Shown here in pieces: positions 56,613-64,000 of a stretch of DNA of 64,000 nucleotides (its first letter is position 1; every line of letters starts with the position of its first letter). Source of the DNA: Methanobacterium sp. Lineage in GTDB: Archaea; Methanobacteriota; Methanobacteria; Methanobacteriales; Methanobacteriaceae. The notes beneath the pieces were generated by a model. The model made no database searches and was not told where the DNA came from. It saw nothing but the letters and a program-made list of their open reading frames with translations. The stretch is taken from positions 1 to 64,000 of the forward strand of contig JACWMK010000005.1 of NCBI GenBank assembly GCA_015661405.1, in the 5' to 3' direction. Both the position numbers and the translations under genes were made by a program.

Positions 56613-57737
56613 TTAAAATTCAAGAGTACTTTGATACTTGTTATCTAATTTAATAAAAGGTTCAGCTCTACTAGTTATTACACCTATATTTTTAAGATCT
56701 TCTAATTTTTTAAAACAATTACCCAACTTTCTATTCCTAATAATTCTTGCTGCAGATATTTTACCTATTCCTGGTACTCTTAGAAGTTCTTCATATGGGG
56801 CCTCATTAATTTCAACAGGAAATATCTCTTTATGGGATAATGCTGAATAATATTTAGGATCAGCATCTAATTTTAGATTATCATTTTCATCAAAAACCAA
56901 TTCATCCAGATTAAACCCATAGGAGTTAAGTAAATAATCTGCCTGATAAAGCCTAGGACTTCTTTTTGATGATGGTTCCTCATGAAATTCTAGAGGTGTA
57001 TCTTTCATAGGTTCAAAAGTACTAAAATAACTTCTTTTAATATCCATTTTCTTATATAACCAGTTAACCCTATCTAAAATCTGTTGATCAGTTTCATCTG
57101 TGGCACCAACAATGAATTGGGTGGTTTGACCAGAGGGTGCTAGAGTTTTATCCCTTTTTGTCAATCTTTTAATCCAATTAATACGTCTTAAAATGTCAGT
57201 ATCATATTTTTTTGTACTACTAAGCTCACTGAGACCTTCAGGAGTAGCAGCCTCTATATTAATACTTACTCTATCAGCTAAACTCACTGCTCTTTTTATA
57301 AGATCATAAGAACTTCCTGGAAGAATTTTAAGATGTATATAACCTTTATATCCATAATCTAAACGTAGTTTACTAATAACTTCTACCATATTTTCCATTG
57401 AGTTTTCTGCATCATTAGGAATTCCTGAACTTAAAAATAATCCTTCTACATATCTATTTTGATAATAATCTATAAATAATGAAGCAAGTTCTTCTGGTGA
57501 AAATTCTACCCTATTAAACCGATGTTTATTATGATTAATACAATATCTACAATCATTAGAGCATTTATTAGTCATCAAAACCTTTAATAAAGGTACTTTG
57601 CAACCATTACTGGTGCTAGCATTATATACACCGGGGATTTTACCTCTCAAAAAACTTTCTACACTTGAATTTATATAATTACAGCGGTCATATCTGGCAC
57701 TATCACCCAAAATTTCAAGCTTCTTTGCATTATTCAT
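56613..57737 (-). CDS. Radical SAM protein with C-terminal helix-hairpin-helix
   Basis: A 374-residue radical SAM protein of the group annotated as putative DNA modification/repair (the UDG-linked type). The 4Fe-4S site is MTNKCSNDCRYCINH (C-x3-C-x2-C). RVSINIEAATPEGL and SGQTTQFIVGATDETDQ are conserved blocks. The last 70 residues contain the HhH hairpin LLRVPGIGKISAARIIRNRK, which indicates DNA contact. In bacteria the partner uracil-DNA-glycosylase-like gene is adjacent; none is seen here. The reaction is unknown. Confidence 0.88.
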   Translation of the reverse strand: MNNAKKLEILGDSARYDRCNYINSSVESFLRGKIPGVYNASTSNGCKVPLLKVLMTNKCSNDCRYCINHNKHRFNRVEFSPEELASLFIDYYQNRYVEGLFLSSGIPNDAENSMENMVEVISKLRLDYGYKGYIHLKILPGSSYDLIKRAVSLADRVSINIEAATPEGLSELSSTKKYDTDILRRINWIKRLTKRDKTLAPSGQTTQFIVGATDETDQQILDRVNWLYKKMDIKRSYFSTFEPMKDTPLEFHEEPSSKRSPRLYQADYLLNSYGFNLDELVFDENDNLKLDADPKYYSALSHKEIFPVEINEAPYEELLRVPGIGKISAARIIRNRKLGNCFKKLEDLKNIGVITSRAEPFIKLDNKYQSTLEF

Positions 57738-57863
57738 GTTCTATCATTTACTTATTTTTTTTTAATTTATATTTCCAAATTTAACTATAATTATATTCTA
57801 TTAACTAATTCATTTATTTTGCGGGGTAACAATTTAAATAAAATCATCCAGTATTTAATTAAT

Positions 57864-59213
57864 ATGAGAATAGTCCTTGCAGGAACTGGAAGCGCAGTGG
57901 GAAAGACAACAATTTCCACGGGCATAATGGGAGCCCTATCAGAAGAATATAATGTACAGCCTTTTAAGGTTGGTCCAGACTACATAGATCCCACTTATCA
58001 CACATTAGCCACTGGAAACAATTCCAGAAATTTAGATTCATTTTTTATGAATGATAATCAAATTAGAGAGGGATTTGAAAGAAGTTTAAAAATTTCAAAA
58101 TCTCATTTAGGCATTATTGAAGGTGTACGGGGACTTTACGAGGGTATAAGTCCAACTGGAGATGTAGGTAGTACGGCATCCATTGCCAAAGCTCTTAATT
58201 CTCCTGTTATATTAATTTTAAACTCTAGAAGTCTTGTTAAAAGTGCAGCAGCAGTTGTATTGGGATTTAAAAAATTAGATCCTACCATTAATATTAAGGG
58301 AGTTATTTTGAATCAAGTTAAAAACAAGAAACACTACCTTAAAACCAAACAAGCTGTTGAAACTCTAACCAAAACAGATGTAATTGGTGGAATGCCTCGA
58401 GACGATGCTATAAAAGTGGAGGACCGACATTTAGGCTTGGTTCCTGCAGTCGAGCATGATTCTATTATAGATTCTATAAATAAATGGAAAGAGATGGTAA
58501 AGGAGCATATAGATTTAGATTCTCTTATATCAATAATGAAAGATTCAAAAAGAATTCCTGAAGGTAGAGAGGATCTGTGGAAGGTAGGAAATCATAAAAG
58601 AGTTAAAATTGGCGTAGCAATGGATGAGGTATTCACGTTTTACTATAAGGATAATCTTGATGCAATGGAAGCTAATCATGCAGAACTACTTTATTTCAGC
58701 CCTACTCATGATGAAGAAGTTCCAGATGTTGATGCACTATATATAGGTGGAGGTTACCCCGAGATATTTGCAGGAGAGCTTGAGTCAAACCAAGATATGA
58801 GGAATTCAATAAGGAAATTCCATTTAGAGGGTAAACCTATTTATGCTGAATGCGGTGGCTTAATGTATCTATCAAAGTCTATAAACAATTATAAGATGTG
58901 TAATATATTTAATTATCCCTCTGTTATGACAAATAAACCGCAAGCATTAAGTTATATCATATCTAAGGCAATTGAAGATAATATAGTTGTAAATAAAGGT
59001 GATTTATTTAGAGGTCATGAATTCCACTACTCTAAAGTTAATTTAAACGGAGCCACACCACAATTTGCCTTCGAAATGTTGAGAGGCAGAGGAATTCAAG
59101 ATAATAAGGATGGATTAATAGAAAAAAATACAGTCGCAAGCTATATCCACACTCATGTGGCAGCTTATCCATTATTTGCCTCTAATTTCACTCGAAATGC
59201 AGCTGAAATCTAA
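57864..59213 (+). CDS. cfbB: Ni-sirohydrochlorin a,c-diamide synthase (CfbB/CbiA family)
   Basis: Amidates two acetate side chains of a tetrapyrrole, using glutamine and ATP. The 449-residue protein has the P-loop GTGSAVGKTTISTG, VGPDYIDPTYH, EGVRGLYEGI and a C-terminal glutamine amidotransferase domain with DALYIGGGYPEIFAGEL, YAECGGLMYL (nucleophile Cys) and HEFHYSKV. Sequence alone cannot fully separate CfbB (coenzyme F430) from CbiA (cobyrinate); a methanogen has need of both. ATG 57864 is chosen as the standard family start; an upstream in-frame TTG (57819) would add 15 atypical residues. The glycan polymerase gene follows 15 bp later. Confidence 0.88.
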   Translation: MRIVLAGTGSAVGKTTISTGIMGALSEEYNVQPFKVGPDYIDPTYHTLATGNNSRNLDSFFMNDNQIREGFERSLKISKSHLGIIEGVRGLYEGISPTGDVGSTASIAKALNSPVILILNSRSLVKSAAAVVLGFKKLDPTINIKGVILNQVKNKKHYLKTKQAVETLTKTDVIGGMPRDDAIKVEDRHLGLVPAVEHDSIIDSINKWKEMVKEHIDLDSLISIMKDSKRIPEGREDLWKVGNHKRVKIGVAMDEVFTFYYKDNLDAMEANHAELLYFSPTHDEEVPDVDALYIGGGYPEIFAGELESNQDMRNSIRKFHLEGKPIYAECGGLMYLSKSINNYKMCNIFNYPSVMTNKPQALSYIISKAIEDNIVVNKGDLFRGHEFHYSKVNLNGATPQFAFEMLRGRGIQDNKDGLIEKNTVASYIHTHVAAYPLFASNFTRNAAEI

Positions 59214-59228
59214 TTATAGTTATAGATA

Positions 59229-60425
59229 ATGGAGATAAAAGATATTTTGAATTTAAAATTAAATTTGGATAAAGTTGATTTATTCTCACCTTACATAATA
59301 GTCGTTGCCATAGCAATCTATGTAGCGTTAGCCATGTTAGGATATACTTATCATATTCGTAATCTACAATGGGTTTCCACTACAACATTTTTATATGTAC
59401 TATTTGGCACAATAATATTTATTATCGGAGCTATCACTCCTAAAATAATCACATACTACTCCCCTAGAATTAAATCAGCTTTAAATCGAAAGGATATAAA
59501 TAAAAAGAAATCAACATTATGGTATTCTAAATTAAAAATCCTTTTAGATGAACGAATTCTACTTTTAATTGTAATGATAGCATTATTATTGCAAGCCATA
59601 AATCTCTACTTACTTGGTGGTATCCCACTATTAAATGGTTATCTCAAATTCAGAGCCACCACGGATTTATGGATGGTTTCATATGTTATATTACTCCCTG
59701 CTTTAAATTTATTAATAGCTAAATACCCCCGTAAAAGGTATTATCTTCTTTTTCTAATTAGTTTAGCTCTATTTGCATTTGATGGTTATCGAACTACCGC
59801 TCTTGCCATAATATTCAGTGTAATCGTGACAACTTATTATATTCGTCGAATCCGAACTAGATATATTATTATTTCCATTCTTTTGGCAGTAGTTATTGGA
59901 GTTTTACTAGGATACATTGCAGTAAAATCTATAGAATGGCAAACGTGGGTCTTAAATCCATTACAACTTTTATTTTATCGAGCTGGATTCACGATGATGG
60001 TTCTTGATAAAATAGTTCACATGCCCGGCTTTACTGGGGGAGAACTTTTCCATCAAGCACTTACAGGTGGACATCCACGAGTCACAGTCGGAGAAGTGGT
60101 TTTAGGGTATCATGCAAATGCAAGCACACCTACAGTTAGTATTACTTCCACTATTTTTGGGCCGGCCATTCTGGATTATGGTGCTTTAGGCCTTGCAGTG
60201 CAAATGTTTTTACTTGGATTAATACTTCGACTAATGCATAGTGCACAAAAAATGGCTGGCGGAGCATATATTGCATTATATGCTATTATATTAGCTCATA
60301 CTGCGATTTGGGTTGAGACAGGACCTACTGATGGTATAGTTTGGATTTTTTACGGTTTATCTGTAATAGCTCTTCTTATATTTGCCCAGAATATTTTCAG
60401 TAGAGATAATAAATCTGAAACTTAA
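59229..60425 (+). CDS. Oligosaccharide repeat-unit polymerase-like membrane protein
   Basis: A 398-residue integral membrane protein with about 11 hydrophobic helices. It matches the archaeal oligosaccharide repeat-unit polymerase group (Wzy-like): LGGIPLLNGYLKFRATTDLWM, FDGYRTTALAIIFS, FYRAGFTMMVLDKI and the large extracellular loop GGHPRVTVGEVVLGYHANASTPTVSITSTIF-type block followed by FGPAILDYGALGL. It probably joins glycan units on the outer face for surface polysaccharide. It starts 15 bp after cfbB with no ribosome binding site of its own, so the two unrelated genes appear co-transcribed. Confidence 0.8.
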   Translation: MEIKDILNLKLNLDKVDLFSPYIIVVAIAIYVALAMLGYTYHIRNLQWVSTTTFLYVLFGTIIFIIGAITPKIITYYSPRIKSALNRKDINKKKSTLWYSKLKILLDERILLLIVMIALLLQAINLYLLGGIPLLNGYLKFRATTDLWMVSYVILLPALNLLIAKYPRKRYYLLFLISLALFAFDGYRTTALAIIFSVIVTTYYIRRIRTRYIIISILLAVVIGVLLGYIAVKSIEWQTWVLNPLQLLFYRAGFTMMVLDKIVHMPGFTGGELFHQALTGGHPRVTVGEVVLGYHANASTPTVSITSTIFGPAILDYGALGLAVQMFLLGLILRLMHSAQKMAGGAYIALYAIILAHTAIWVETGPTDGIVWIFYGLSVIALLIFAQNIFSRDNKSET

Positions 60426-60754
60426 AATAATTTTAAATACATATTTTTACCATTATCGAATTATTTTAGATAATTAGGGTTTCTTATCCACTAATTAATC
60501 TTTATTTTTTACACTTGAAATCAAGGTCTGTATTAAAAATTAGTATTTATTTAATACAATATTTTTTTCTGAAAAACGAGTAAATTAACTTTATTTTAAT
60601 TAAATCAAAAATTTGAGATTAAACAAAACTTAAATAAAGTTAAATATAGATTTCTTAGGTTTCCTAAAATTAAAATCTCCTATTTAAAATTTGTTTTAAA
60701 AATTAAAACAAAAAATACTTATTAGATTATAAAAATAGCAACAATGGTGATACA
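60426..60754. other. Intergenic region upstream of mtd
   Basis: About 330 bp of AT-rich DNA with the mtd promoter and an isolated perfect origin-type repeat at 60507-60521. A GGTGAT ribosome binding site lies four bases before the mtd start. A TATA-like run (TTAAATATAG) occurs near 60637-60648. Confidence 0.5.
60507..60521 (-). repeat. Isolated perfect ORB-like element
   Basis: TTTTACACTTGAAAT is the exact reverse complement of the 15-mer found four times at the origin (23032-23205). It lies 37 kb away and 234 bp before mtd. A 15-base match by chance in 64 kb is improbable even in AT-rich DNA, so Cdc6 binding here is plausible. Confidence 0.75.
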
Positions 60755-61582
60755 ATGGTAGTAAAAATAGGAGTTATTAAATGCGGAAATTTAGGTACCT
60801 CTCCTGTCGTTGATTTAGTACTTGACGAGAGGGCAGATAGACCTAACATAGACGTTAGAGGTGTGAATTCTGGTGCAAAAATGAACCCAGAACAGATTGA
60901 AGCTGTAGTTCCAAAAATAGCAGACTTTGACCCTGACTTTGTCGTATTCATTAGTCCAAACCCTGGTGCACCAGGACCAGCAAGAGCAAGAGAACTTCTC
61001 TCAGAAATGGATGTTCCAGCTATAATAGTCGGTGATGCTCCGGGAATGGGTAAAAAAGATGAAATGGATGAACAAGGCTTAGGATACATTATTGTTCAAG
61101 GAGACCCTATGATCGGAGCAAGGAGAGAATTCCTAGACCCTACTGAAATGGCGTCTTTCAACTCCGATGTTATAAAAGTACTAGCAGCAACCGGTGCTTA
61201 CCGTGTTGTTCAAGAAACTTTAGACGGTGTAATAGCCGGTGCAGAAGCAGGATCTATTGAATTACCTAAAGTGGTAATTAGTACAGAAGTAGCTGTAAAT
61301 GCAGCTGCCTTCAAAAACCCATATGCTAAAGCCAAAGCAATGGCAGCTTATGAAATAGCCGCAAAAGTGGCTGACATTGATATTAAAGGCTGTTTCATGA
61401 CTAGAGAAATGGAAAAATATATACCAATCGTGGCATCTGCCCATGAAATGATCTCCGCTGCTGCAAAACTTGCAACAGAAGCTCGTGAAATTGAAAAAGC
61501 CAATGATTCAGTTATGAGAAAACCACACGGTGGAAAAGGTCAGACACTCTGGAAAACTGAATTAATGAAAAAACCAGAATAG
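60755..61582 (+). CDS. mtd: F420-dependent methylene-tetrahydromethanopterin dehydrogenase
   Basis: Core enzyme of hydrogenotrophic methanogenesis: reversibly reduces methenyl- to methylene-tetrahydromethanopterin with reduced F420. The 275-residue protein matches Mtd throughout: VVKIGVIKCGNLGTSPVVDLVLDERADR, DVRGVNSGAKMNPEQI, FISPNPGAPGPARARELL and KPHGGKGQTLWKTELM at the end. The gene is less AT-biased in codon choice than its neighbours (many GCA, GGT, CCA), as expected for high expression. It has its own promoter region, a GGTGAT ribosome binding site and a hairpin terminator, so it is a single-gene unit. Confidence 0.98.
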   Translation: MVVKIGVIKCGNLGTSPVVDLVLDERADRPNIDVRGVNSGAKMNPEQIEAVVPKIADFDPDFVVFISPNPGAPGPARARELLSEMDVPAIIVGDAPGMGKKDEMDEQGLGYIIVQGDPMIGARREFLDPTEMASFNSDVIKVLAATGAYRVVQETLDGVIAGAEAGSIELPKVVISTEVAVNAAAFKNPYAKAKAMAAYEIAAKVADIDIKGCFMTREMEKYIPIVASAHEMISAAAKLATEAREIEKANDSVMRKPHGGKGQTLWKTELMKKPE

Positions 61583-61595
61583 ATATATATTTAAC

Positions 61596-61632
61596 GCGGT
61601 CCTAATTGGACTGCAAATTTTTTATTTTTTTT
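61596..61632 (+). terminator. Hairpin-plus-T-tract terminator after mtd
   Basis: GCGGTCC-TAATT-GGACTGC forms a 7-bp stem (one G-T pair) with a 5-base loop, 14 bases after the mtd stop. It is followed by a long T-rich tract (61618-61632). This looks like an intrinsic terminator of bacterial style, which is uncommon in this window, where most genes simply end in T runs. Confidence 0.7.
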
Positions 61633-61780
61633 AAATATTTTCACTATTAAAATTAAAATTTAACAATTTTAATCTAAAATTAATTTTTATCATTCTAAAA
61701 TTATATGTTTAAAATTTAATTTTTAACTTATTAATATAATATTAAATTTTATTATATATTTTCCATTTATAGGTAGTATT

Positions 61781-62980
61781 ATGGATAAAGAAACAAGTAT
61801 AGCTAAATTAGTGGAAAGATTCACAAAAGCAGCTAGTATGCAAAGATGGAATGATCATATACGGCCTGTTGAGTTAACTGAGCTAGATAAACAAGCTCAT
61901 AAAATGGTAATTGCATATGTGCTTGCTAAGCTAGAAGAAGATCGTGGAGAAATCATAGATTGGAAAACTCTTATTGAAGGTGGCATATTCGAGTTTCTAC
62001 AAAGAGTTATATTAACTGATATTAAAGCTCCAGTTTTTCATAAAATGAGGGAAGATAAAGTTGTAAGAAATAAACTAGATCAACATGTTTTTAATGAGTT
62101 AGAAAATGATATTAATGGATTAAATCCTCAGTTTATAATTAATTTTAAGAAATATTTTTCTAAGTCACCAAAGAATATTGAAAGAAGAATTCTAAGGGCA
62201 GCTCATTATCTAGCTACTAATTGGGAATTTAAGATAATTTATCATACTGCACCTTTTATTTATGGTATTGAGGAAACTAAGGAGAATATTGAAAACCAGA
62301 TTGAAGATCATTATGATCTCATAGGTGTTCAGAAGATTTCATTAGGTAAGAAATCTTTTGGATTTGTAGATCTATGTGGACAACTTAGATTCCAGAAGAG
62401 ATGGGCTCATTCACCTAGAATCCCTGAAACTTCTGTATTAGGGCATATGTTAATCGTTGCCATTGCCTCTTATTTATGCACCATGGAAATGAATGGTAAA
62501 CCTTGTGAAAAACGATTCTATAATAATTATTATGGAGGTTTATTCCATGATCTTCCTGAGGTGTTGACTAAGGATATTATTTCCCCTATAAAAAAAGTAC
62601 CTAACTTAGATGAGTTAATTAAAGAATATGAATACCAGAAAATGAAAGAAAAATTATTACCATTATTACCAAAGCCATGGCATGATGAAATGCGGTATTT
62701 CACTGAGAATGAATTCGAAAATAAAATTATTGAAGATAATGAAATTAGAATAGTTCCAATAATTGAAGAGAGGTATAATAAAGACTTTTTCTCTCCAATG
62801 GATGGGAATATTATTAAGGCTTGTGATAAATTTTCAGCATTTATAGAAGCTTCATTATCAATAAAACATGGAATAAAATCTGAAGAATTAATTAAAGGTA
62901 AAAAGAATATACATAAAGATTATAAACATAAAAAAGTTAATGGATTAGATTTTGGAAAAATATTTGAAATTTCTTATTAA
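61781..62980 (+). CDS. HD-domain phosphohydrolase
   Basis: A 399-residue soluble protein of the HD superfamily. Metal ligands are visible as His in SVLGHMLIVAIAS, the His-Asp pair in YYGGLFHDLPEVLTKDIISPIK, and a late Asp in IKACDKFSAFIEA. The GLFHDLPEVLT-D-x-x-SPIK arrangement resembles the YfbR-like 5'-nucleotidase group, enlarged by long N-terminal and internal helical regions. Hydrolysis of a nucleotide is likely, with the substrate unknown. The ATG follows AGGTAG. It is convergent with hisB, 15 bp apart. Confidence 0.82.
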   Translation: MDKETSIAKLVERFTKAASMQRWNDHIRPVELTELDKQAHKMVIAYVLAKLEEDRGEIIDWKTLIEGGIFEFLQRVILTDIKAPVFHKMREDKVVRNKLDQHVFNELENDINGLNPQFIINFKKYFSKSPKNIERRILRAAHYLATNWEFKIIYHTAPFIYGIEETKENIENQIEDHYDLIGVQKISLGKKSFGFVDLCGQLRFQKRWAHSPRIPETSVLGHMLIVAIASYLCTMEMNGKPCEKRFYNNYYGGLFHDLPEVLTKDIISPIKKVPNLDELIKEYEYQKMKEKLLPLLPKPWHDEMRYFTENEFENKIIEDNEIRIVPIIEERYNKDFFSPMDGNIIKACDKFSAFIEASLSIKHGIKSEELIKGKKNIHKDYKHKKVNGLDFGKIFEISY

Positions 62981-62995
62981 TTGATTAAGAAATTT

Positions 62996-63583
62996 TTAGA
63001 TTACTCCTTTAGTGCTAGGTATTATATCATGTTCTATTCGAGATGCATCTTTTAATGCTGTGGCAAATGCTTTAAATAAAGCTTCTATTTTGTGATGATC
63101 GTTTTCACCTTCTACTTTAGCATTTATGTTTATATTCCCTGTGGAAGCAAATGATTCAAAGAAGTGTTGCACATTTTCAGTACTAAGATCTCCAACTTTT
63201 GCTTTATTAAACATTAAATTCAAGACAGTATAACTCCTACCACCTATATCTAAAGCTACAGTTGCTAAGGCATCATCCATAGGAACTATAGAGTGAGCCA
63301 TTCTCTTAATTCCTCTTTTATCTCCTAAAGATTCTTTAAATGCTTCCCCTAAAGTTATTCCCACATCTTCGACTGTGTGGTGATCATCTACATTGATATC
63401 TCCTTTAGCAGTAATTTCTAAATCAAATAATCCATGTTTGGCGAATGATTCTAACATATGATCAAAAAATTCAATTCCAGTATTTATTTGGGATTGACCT
63501 TTACCATCTAGATCGAATGAGATTTGAATATTTGTTTCATTTGTTTTCCTTTGCAATATTTTCTTTCGATTCATCTTCATCAT
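62996..63583 (-). CDS. hisB: Imidazoleglycerol-phosphate dehydratase
   Basis: Manganese enzyme of histidine synthesis acting directly after HisF/HisH. The 195-residue monofunctional form has the metal motifs GIEFFDHMLESFAKH, DDHHTVEDVGITLGEAF and the C-terminal GENDHHKIEALFKAFATAL. There is no HisB-N phosphatase domain. The start codon lies within the 3' end of the ferredoxin gene (47-bp overlap in a different frame), and ATGs at 63583, 63580 and 63574 are all possible. The overlap implies co-translation with the ferredoxin. Confidence 0.95.
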   Translation of the reverse strand: MMKMNRKKILQRKTNETNIQISFDLDGKGQSQINTGIEFFDHMLESFAKHGLFDLEITAKGDINVDDHHTVEDVGITLGEAFKESLGDKRGIKRMAHSIVPMDDALATVALDIGGRSYTVLNLMFNKAKVGDLSTENVQHFFESFASTGNININAKVEGENDHHKIEALFKAFATALKDASRIEHDIIPSTKGVI

Positions 63584-63764
63584 CTCTTATTACTTTTATG
63601 GCACCTTGAGGACATTTTGAGGCACATATTGTACATACATGACAGTATCTTAGGTTAGTGGCTTCAGCCTTATCATTGATTTTCCATATTTTAGGTCCTT
63701 TAGGGCAGGCTTCTCGACATATGCCACAGCCTGTACATTTTTCTTTATCAACTTCAATTCTCAT
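63537..63764 (-). CDS. 2[4Fe-4S] ferredoxin
   Basis: A 75-residue polyferredoxin-type electron carrier. It has two full cluster motifs, CTGCGICREACP (residues 10-21) and CHVCTICASKCP (residues 41-52), each C-x2-C-x2-C-x3-C-P. The C-terminal 15 residues are highly charged (RDDEDESKENIAKENK) and are encoded by DNA that is also the start of hisB, so their sequence may be constrained by that overlap. The ATG follows AAGGAG. The redox partner is unknown. Confidence 0.95.
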   Translation of the reverse strand: MRIEVDKEKCTGCGICREACPKGPKIWKINDKAEATNLRYCHVCTICASKCPQGAIKVIRDDEDESKENIAKENK

Positions 63765-63775
63765 AAAAAAAATTT

Positions 63776-63930
63776 CTCCTTATAACTTATAACTTTTAAG
63801 TTATAATTTATAAAAATATTTTTATAATTTATAGCTTGATGAATCATTAAAGCTAATATTTAGCTTAATTACTTATAACTTCTAACTTAAAACATATAAC
63901 TTATAACATAATACTTATAACTTATAACTA
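63776..63930. repeat. Large TATAACT-type repeat field
   Basis: The densest of three clusters: CTTATAACTTATAACTTTT with an inverted AAGTTATAATTTATAA (63779-63812), then ACTTATAACTTCTAACTT, CATATAACTTATAACAT and ACTTATAACTTATAACT (63871-63929). The 7-bp unit TATAACT is the same as that flanking the parA operon. The field lies between the ferredoxin gene and the end of the next minus-strand gene. Confidence 0.65.
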
Positions 63931-63943
63931 AAAATCATAAAGA

Positions 63944-64000
63944 TCAAAGTTTAATCATTGGAATAGACGCCGCTTTAAAACCAATAAAAACCTTTTTACC
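63944..64000 (-). CDS. C-terminal end of a gene cut by the window edge
   Basis: The last 57 bases, read on the minus strand, give GKKVFIGFKAASIPMIKL and a TGA stop at 63944-63946. The composition is protein-like, but 18 residues are too few to identify the product. The rest of the gene lies beyond the window. Confidence 0.4.
   Translation of the reverse strand, partial: GKKVFIGFKAASIPMIKL

Overview
This AT-rich window comes from the chromosome of a methanogenic euryarchaeon, most likely of the order Methanobacteriales (Methanobacterium-like). The support is an F420-dependent methylene-tetrahydromethanopterin dehydrogenase (mtd), methanogenesis marker protein 12, a probable CfbB (coenzyme F430 synthesis), the small subunit of DNA polymerase D, a Hef helicase-nuclease, a fused Kae1-Bud32 protein, an archaeal-type ThrRS, and frequent GGTG(A)-type ribosome binding sites with many TTG/GTG starts. 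Almost all of it is ordinary housekeeping DNA. No CRISPR array, rRNA, insertion sequence or complete mobile element was seen.

Layout. 0.3-9.4 kb: hisF, an orphan protein with a possible TFB-like cyclin box, a membrane-protein pseudogene broken by one stop codon, the DNA glycosylase tag beside a decayed second 3-methyladenine glycosylase, a GAP-family membrane protein, an OGG1-type glycosylase, a GAF protein, cyclophilin and argD. 9.4-15.8 kb: an MFS exporter, the lysA-dapF couple and several small proteins (DUF488, TPR, HEAT, membrane). 15.9-24.9 kb: cobJ, polymerase D DP1, a class II aldolase, cbiG, cbiB and a clear replication origin next to cdc6. 25-32 kb: pyrB, hef-trmI and recJ-acnX. 31.9-33.7 kb: a segment with a degenerate receiver protein, a 43-residue ORF and debris, lying between recJ and the Kae1-Bud32/XTPase/S15 operon. 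36.6-43.8 kb: cobT, ilvE, two tRNA-Val genes, an Mrr-like membrane protein, a broken secreted protein and surE. 42.8-53 kb: the ilvB-ilvN-ilvC-mmp12 operon, purD, argS and ilvD with a signal peptidase. 53-64 kb: thrS, a parA plus ParB-like-tail operon, a radical SAM/HhH protein, cfbB with a glycan polymerase, mtd, an HD-domain protein, hisB and a ferredoxin.

How the genes work together. Branched-chain amino acid synthesis is nearly complete here (ilvB, N, C, D, E). Single steps of lysine, histidine, arginine, purine, pyrimidine and cobamide synthesis are spread through the window. Replication and repair genes (cdc6, DP1, hef, recJ, tag, ogg) gather loosely around the origin.

The most interesting signals are: (1) the origin, with four perfect 15-bp ORB-like repeats at about 53-bp spacing facing a group of three diverged, oppositely oriented copies, plus a fifth perfect copy 37 kb away upstream of mtd; (2) a ParA ATPase coupled to a protein that keeps only the ParA-stimulating tail of ParB, with heptamer TATAACT repeats on both sides of the pair and again at 63.8 kb; (3) several freshly broken genes caught in decay.
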